This document shows, one piece after another, positions 53,188 through 57,500 of a DNA stretch of 57,500 bases. Positions within the stretch are counted from its first letter, which is position 1. The number at the start of each line of letters is the position of its first letter. The translations under genes and the position numbers were made by a program. Source of the DNA: Prorocentrum cordatum (taxonomy: Eukaryota; Sar; Dinophyceae; Prorocentrales; Prorocentraceae); assembly GCA_963575745.1 (NCBI GenBank), contig CAUYUJ010014616.1, positions 541,097 to 598,596 of the forward strand, written 5' to 3'. The notes beneath the pieces are model-generated. The model searched no databases. It was not told where the DNA came from and saw only the letters and a program-made list of their open reading frames with translations.

Positions 53188-53880
53188 GGACGACCACCTG
53201 CCCAGCCTCGACGACTGGAATTCCTGCGGCTTCTCTTGCGGGAAGACGGCGCTCGGCATGTTGTGCCATGACATATTGATAGCCGTCGTCAAGGATGCCC
53301 TCCCGAACTGGTCCTCCATGGACGCGCCCGCGGCGGGGCAAGGGGGCGGTGCTGAGGAGCAGAGGAAGAGGAATCAACGGAAAGCATGGAGGGCAAAGAA
53401 GGTGCTCGGGAGTGAAAGTCGAAGGCTCGCTGTTTGTTCAATGGCATGTTTGGCCATCCCTTTAGAGCGGCTCCAGGAGGAGCTGACCCACGGTGATATG
53501 TCGAGTGGAACGAAGCTCTTGTTGCACGTGTTTGAGGAAAAGAGGTCGAACCCATTCTACATGTGCCGGGCACGTCTCGCCCGACTGATGGATTCTGGAG
53601 ATGTGTTCGACACGTTGTTCAGTTATTTCGGTCAGAGCTTCACTCGCGAGGAAATCTTGAGCCACATTCGCGAGATAGGTTTGGACTTCGGTGGGCAGAT
53701 ATATTGGAGGTTCAGGTGCTATTTGGATTTCCCTTTCTTGTTCGCTCGTTGGTCCGACGCTGCAGCATCCCCTTCAGATCGCAGGGCAGTGGAAGATTTG
53801 TTCTACAACTCGTTGCGGCCTTGCTGCCGCGACAAGCACTTCACGCAGAAGGTGCATGACTTGTTTCCTACTGTGGACAG
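53188..53880 (+). CDS. Host gene exon, globular, uncharacterised
   Basis: The acceptor GGGCAG precedes DDHLPSLDDWNSCGFSCGKT. The exon continues through a basic stretch (RKRNQRKAWRAKKVLG) and helical, aromatic sequence (FTREEILSHIREIGLDFGG, YWRFRCYLDFPFLFARW), and ends GACAG|GTTGTT (GT donor) in the phase needed by 54059. 693 nt = 1 + 230 codons + 2, so both junctions preserve the frame. No domain recognised. Confidence 0.65.
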
Positions 53881-54058
53881 GTTGTTGGATGTGCGTTAAA
53901 GCCCTGCGTGCTTGAGGGGGTTCTTCAAATCGATAGTGCCCTTGACCTCGTGACCCCATTTCGGATTTGGCTCGTTGACCTTCCCTGCCCCCTTTCCCTC
54001 TCGTTCCCCCCCCATCGCCCCTCCCCCCTTGTCTCTGCAATCTGCTCCCGGCCCCGAG

Positions 54059-54936
54059 GTTGCGCTCCGCGGATGGCGATGTGTTCCGGGATGCCATGAA
54101 CGCTTTCGTTCGCAGTTTCGTCTTCACGAACATGAGCAGCGAGCGCATGCTGGCGCAGATGAGGAGAGCATGCAGGGAGGGGGAGGTCGAGCGAGTCTGC
54201 TCCAGCAGCTTCCTGGCCCAGGCCCTCTCTGAGCACAAGAGGCTTGATCGCCGGGACCCCTGCGTCAAGACGAGGGCGCAGCTTCTGGAGGACGGAGTTC
54301 CGATCCGTGCTGCAGGGCGCCAGAAGGCGTGGGCGCGACCCGCCAGTGGGTTCGTGCACTTCATGGCCACAGAGCAGACGAAGCGCAAGAGGGAGTCTGG
54401 GCATCTTGAAGGTGATTCGTATGCGGCCTGGAAGGCTGCGAAGTTACAGGAGTGGCACTCGCTATCAGACGCTCGCAAGCAGGAGGAGGCGGATAAGGCA
54501 GCGCATTCTCACGCCGTGGCTCAGGCTCAGGCCGCTGAGCAGGGCGAGGATGCTGCGCCCCATTGCGGAGCTGACGACGTGCGATCTACTCGAGATTACG
54601 GGATCTACCCGACCTTCTTGACGAGCGTCGGGGACGTCCGGCAGCCTTACAAGGCCCCCCTCCCTCTGTGCCATCTGGGCGCCCCCGCTAACTCGAGTTC
54701 GCCGACTTCGCTCCCCCTGGGCCTGTTCGCCGATCGTGCGGGGCCCAGGGCATGCGTCGTCGGCGGCCTGCTAGTTATTCCCTTTGCCAATCACCGCTCG
54801 CAGGTTGAGAAGTTCATCCAGCGGGTCTGCCAGACGCTGGGGATCGGGGAGGACGCGAAGAACCTCCCGGGCTTCACCAAGTACGGGCCGATGCACAGGC
54901 AGCTGCAGGCAGACGCCCTCTTCACGGCAGATGCAG
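54059..54936 (+). CDS. Host gene exon with HMG-box-like stretch
   Basis: The acceptor CCCGAG follows a pyrimidine-rich tract. The junction codon gives R, then LRSADGDVFRDAMNAFVRSF. At about 54343-54505, SGFVHFMATEQTKRKRE and WHSLSDARKQEEADKA resemble the start and third helix of an HMG box (S-G-F/Y-x-x-F ... W-x-x-L-S-D-x-x-K). HMG boxes bind and bend DNA, so a nuclear role is plausible. The exon ends GATGCAG|GTCACT, leaving 1 nt, in phase with 55781. 878 nt = 1 + 292 codons + 1. Confidence 0.65.
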
Positions 54937-55141
54937 GTCACTGGGCGCCCCCATGCTGCCTCGAATGCCGCGCCATTATCTTGTCGACCCCTAAGCTTGG
55001 AGGAGGAGTAGGGAAATCAGTCGGAGAGGGGGGAGGAGGAGGGCGATGGGGGAGAGAAGGAGGAGGAAGGGGGGATGGAGAGGAGAGGGAGAGGAAGGGA
55101 TACGCATAGAGAGAGGGATATAAACATATAGTGACAGAGAG

Positions 55142-55189
<48 letters not shown>

Positions 55190-55564
55190 ACAAAAGAGAC
55201 GAGCTTCCGAGCAACTCACTCTGGCAATGGTGGCGGTGCTGGCGGGGGGGGGGATGGGCATCGGTCCGAGGCCCGCTTTTCCCCCCCGCCTAGCCCGCGG
55301 GGCGGGAGGGGTACTTGCAATCAATGCTTGTTACCTACCTCGGCTCTGCCTAGAAGGGTTCTTACTCTCTGGGCTCAAAGGGGTCGGGCAGTGGGGCTCG
55401 CCCCGGGCGCGCCCCCCGGCATCCGCCCTGCGGTTCCCCCAGCTACGTCCCCTTAGCTTAGCGTTGCTCATCTCATCTTAGCTTAGCTTATTTCATTTTA
55501 GATTAGCTTAGCTTCATCCTAGCCCAGGTTTATCTTAGCTTAACTTACCTGCATCTTAGCTTCG

Positions 55565-55712
55565 CTGAGCTTTAGCATAGCCGAGCATAGCATAGCATAG
55601 CACAGCGTAGCATACCATAGCGCAGCATAGCATATGGTAGCATCGCCCAGCGTAGCATAGCATAGCGCAGCATAGCGCAGCATAGCGCAGCATAGCGCAG
55701 CATAGCATAGCA
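55565..55712. repeat. (CATAG)n satellite, right copy
   Basis: Imperfect CATAG/CGCAG pentamers over about 150 bp, preceded by related TTAGC repeats. Same unit as at 51-132. Confidence 0.9.
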
Positions 55713-55713
55713 A

Positions 55714-55780
55714 CGAATGCTGCTTTCCTAGGGGCTCAACTTCTAAGTAGGGTCGCACTGGGGTAATTTTGTCGAGTCAG
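55714..55780 (+). repeat. Conserved 60-bp block, right copy, at an intron 3' end
   Basis: TGCTTTCCTA, then CTCAACTTCTAAGTAGGG and TCGCACTGGGGTAATTTTG. It matches 183-245 closely. It includes the splice acceptor AG at 55779-55780, so part of the block may act as branch-point and acceptor sequence. Confidence 0.7.
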
Positions 55781-56637
55781 GTGACATCACCGCTGACATG
55801 GAGTTCGTGTATGAGCTCCCGTGCCCCCAGGCGCACCCTGGACTCTGCGCTACTAGGGACAAGTGGTGCTACAGGGTCGTACTGGATACAGCGAAGCACC
55901 TTTGCGATTATCTTGCTGGGCACAGGAGGGGCTCCTTCCATTTCGTCCGTGTGTTGGGGGCAGGCGACTGGCAGGTTGGCGCGTGGTTCGCCAAATGTCA
56001 CTCTCATGGTAGCCCCGAGGTCGCGCTGCTGGCCACGGGCGCGCTTGCCCAGGATCAGGTCTCCTCCGTCGTGTCGTTGGACGGTAGAGACAAGGCGCTC
56101 AACTACTTGATGGCGTCATCTTTCATCGCTCAGTTGTTCCGCTTGGCAGGCGAAGCCCGCATGCCTCATGCGATCGGCGTGTCGGCTGTAACCCCTGATG
56201 GCGGCACGTTGCAGTTCAAGACAGCTCTTCGCATTGGCCTCTCGGACACGTGGTCAGTTGAACATGCCGAGGTCACCATCTTGCCGAGGCCCGTGCCGCC
56301 GAGGCGGCCCCCTCGGAGTAAGTTGGCGAAGGAGATGCTGGCGGGGGTGATCAAGCTGCCCGTCGACGAAGGGCCTGGGAGGCCGAGGGGGCGAGAGGGC
56401 GGCGTGAGGCTGCGCATGCCCAGGGCCGTTGCCAGGGAGGACGAGCAGCATGAGGACGCCTTCTCCCCCTCAGAGCACACGCTCACCGACGACAGCCGGG
56501 GCCAGATCGGCGCCGAGGACGAGCACGGCGACGACGTCGACGTCTCCGACGGCAGCGACTCCGACCCGATGCCGCCCCCGCCTCCGCATCCTGGTCCGGG
56601 GGGGGGGTGCTTGCATGTGCCACGTTGTCTTGCTTGA
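55781..56637 (+). CDS. Host gene exon, C-terminal part
   Basis: Two nucleotides complete the junction codon; then DITADMEFVYELPCPQ and a globular stretch (HFVRVLGAGDWQVGAWFAKC, LNYLMASSFIAQLFRLAGEA, GGTLQFKTALRIGLSDTW). From about 56280 it turns basic (PRRPPRSKLAKEMLAG) and then acidic (EDEHGDDVDVSDGSDSD), like a disordered nuclear tail. The frame stops at 56635-56637. A donor before this (for example at a GGTCC or GGGTGC near 56600) could instead continue the gene. No family recognised. Confidence 0.6.
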
Positions 56638-56952
56638 CCTTAGGTCTTTGCGCGGCGCAGAGCGCAGTCAGTCGAGGATTTCGGGCGAGCCCAGTCGCAG
56701 ATCCTACCCATTCGCCCCTCGCTCGGCCACGTTTGTCGCGGCCCTCGCCGAACCCCCCACCCTGTTGTCCCATTTGATGTTTGCTCTGTCAGCCGTTAAG
56801 GCCCCCATGGCCAAGCTTCATGCCTTCTCTTCGTAATGCTGTTATCAGTAAGTGTCCAGACTTCATCTCCCCCTCTCGCTGCGATGTCGATGGTCGTTGT
56901 CATCTCGTCGTCTGCTCGCTTCCCTCGCCTCCGGCGGTGCCACTTCCGCTCT

Positions 56953-57003
<51 letters not shown>

Positions 57004-57500
57004 TTTCCCTCTCTCTCTCTCTTTATCTTCGTGCTTGCCTCATCTAACCTTTCTGCGGCCTGTCATCCGCCTTCAATCCCGCCGTTGCTCGCCCGCCATC
57101 TTCTTCGGGCTTGCCTGGCGCGCGCAGACCGGTCATGGCGCCTTATCCGTGTCGGGGGGCGTGCGCCTCATCAGAGCGACAGCTTGATTGCAATCTTTCC
57201 CAGCCGCGCGGCGTTTCCCGCGCCTCTGCCCCTGCACCCCCCCCTCCCCCCTCCCCCCCGCATGTCCACTGCGCCCCTCCCCCTCGTCCTCCTCGCCCTC
57301 TGCGCCACCTCCATCGCCCTTCTTCGCCCCCTCTCCCGCCCCGCCCCCTCCTTCGCCACCGCCCCTGCCAGCGTCGCTCGCTTCGCTATCTTTCGCACGT
57401 TCGCGCGGCCAATGTACTTATGCATGTATCATCTCGCCTGGTCTCAATGCACCTGTGCAGAAGATATATGCCGCCGTATCTCTTTCTCTTTTTTTTTTTT
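56638..57500. other. Downstream region, no gene confirmed
   Basis: It holds (TC)n at 56953-57000 and 57008-57022 and a CCT-rich tract at 57235-57365. After CTGCCAG (57370) a short open stretch (VARFAIFRTFARPMYLCMY) looks protein-like and could be a further exon. The window ends in a T run. There is no polyadenylation signal that I can name. Confidence 0.4.

Larger units (their letters stand above)
54937..55780 (+). other. Intron with satellites and conserved 3' block
   Basis: 844 bp, GT-AG, phase-consistent. It holds GGA-rich sequence (55005-55095), (GA)n (55138-55184), TTAGC repeats (55453-55560), CATAG pentamers (55565-55712) and the conserved block (55714-55780) that ends exactly at the acceptor GAGTCAG. 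Confidence 0.65.

Overview
The window reads as nuclear DNA of a dinoflagellate. The evidence is indirect but consistent: very GC-rich sequence full of (GA)n, (CATAG)n and homopolymer runs; a plus-strand gene split into short exons with AG|G-style junctions and some apparent GA donors; a degenerate polyprotein of a kind I associate with dinoflagellate retroelements; and very large non-LTR retrotransposons. I see no rRNA, tRNA, CRISPR array, bacterial operon or organellar gene.

Layout. 1-245: pentamer/hexamer satellite followed by a block of about 60 bp that recurs at 55714-55780. 409-583: foldback repeats. 1318-1482: a small ORF with a membrane segment. 2184-6260: a frameshifted retroelement polyprotein (RING-like, retropepsin-like and a C-terminal region), studded with ten copies of a 14-nt hairpin. 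6262-8003: AT-rich then purine-rich DNA, ending in about 270 bp of (GA)n. 8004-15131: element C, a 7.1-kb element on the minus strand. 15836-17244: small plus-strand exons. 18226-34443 and 34481-50524: elements A and B, two 16-kb copies of one non-LTR retrotransposon, head to tail on the minus strand and separated only by a short (AG)n tract. 50775-56637: five well-phased plus-strand exons of a host gene.

The mobile elements. B is the better copy. It has an intact ORF1 (856 aa, basic N-terminus, coiled coil near the C-terminus). Its ORF2 runs for about 4,260 codons with one frameshift and encodes, in order, a helical N-terminal region, two membrane segments, a candidate ADP-ribosyltransferase-like module, a Cys-rich zinc-binding region, an APE-type endonuclease, a reverse transcriptase, a CCHC finger, an RNase H and a C-terminal coiled coil. 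A carries at least five lesions. C shares about 30 bp at the 5' end and about 365 bp at the 3' end with A and B but encodes no endonuclease or RT, so it looks like a non-autonomous partner. All three elements sit exactly inside (GA)n tracts, which suggests that the family targets this microsatellite.

The host gene. Exons from about 15.8 kb to 56.6 kb lie on the plus strand with matching phases across every junction from 50775 onward. A and B would fill one intron of about 33 kb in antisense. The product is uncharacterised. It has an HMG-box-like stretch and a segment that faintly recalls RNase-H-fold transposases. Its 5' exons are tentative.

The most unusual signals are (i) microsatellite-targeted 16-kb LINEs with extra ORF2 domains, (ii) a family of hairpins with a constant core and site-specific, self-complementary arms scattered through these elements in different reading frames, and (iii) a second, unrelated hairpin family in the polyprotein remnant at the left.
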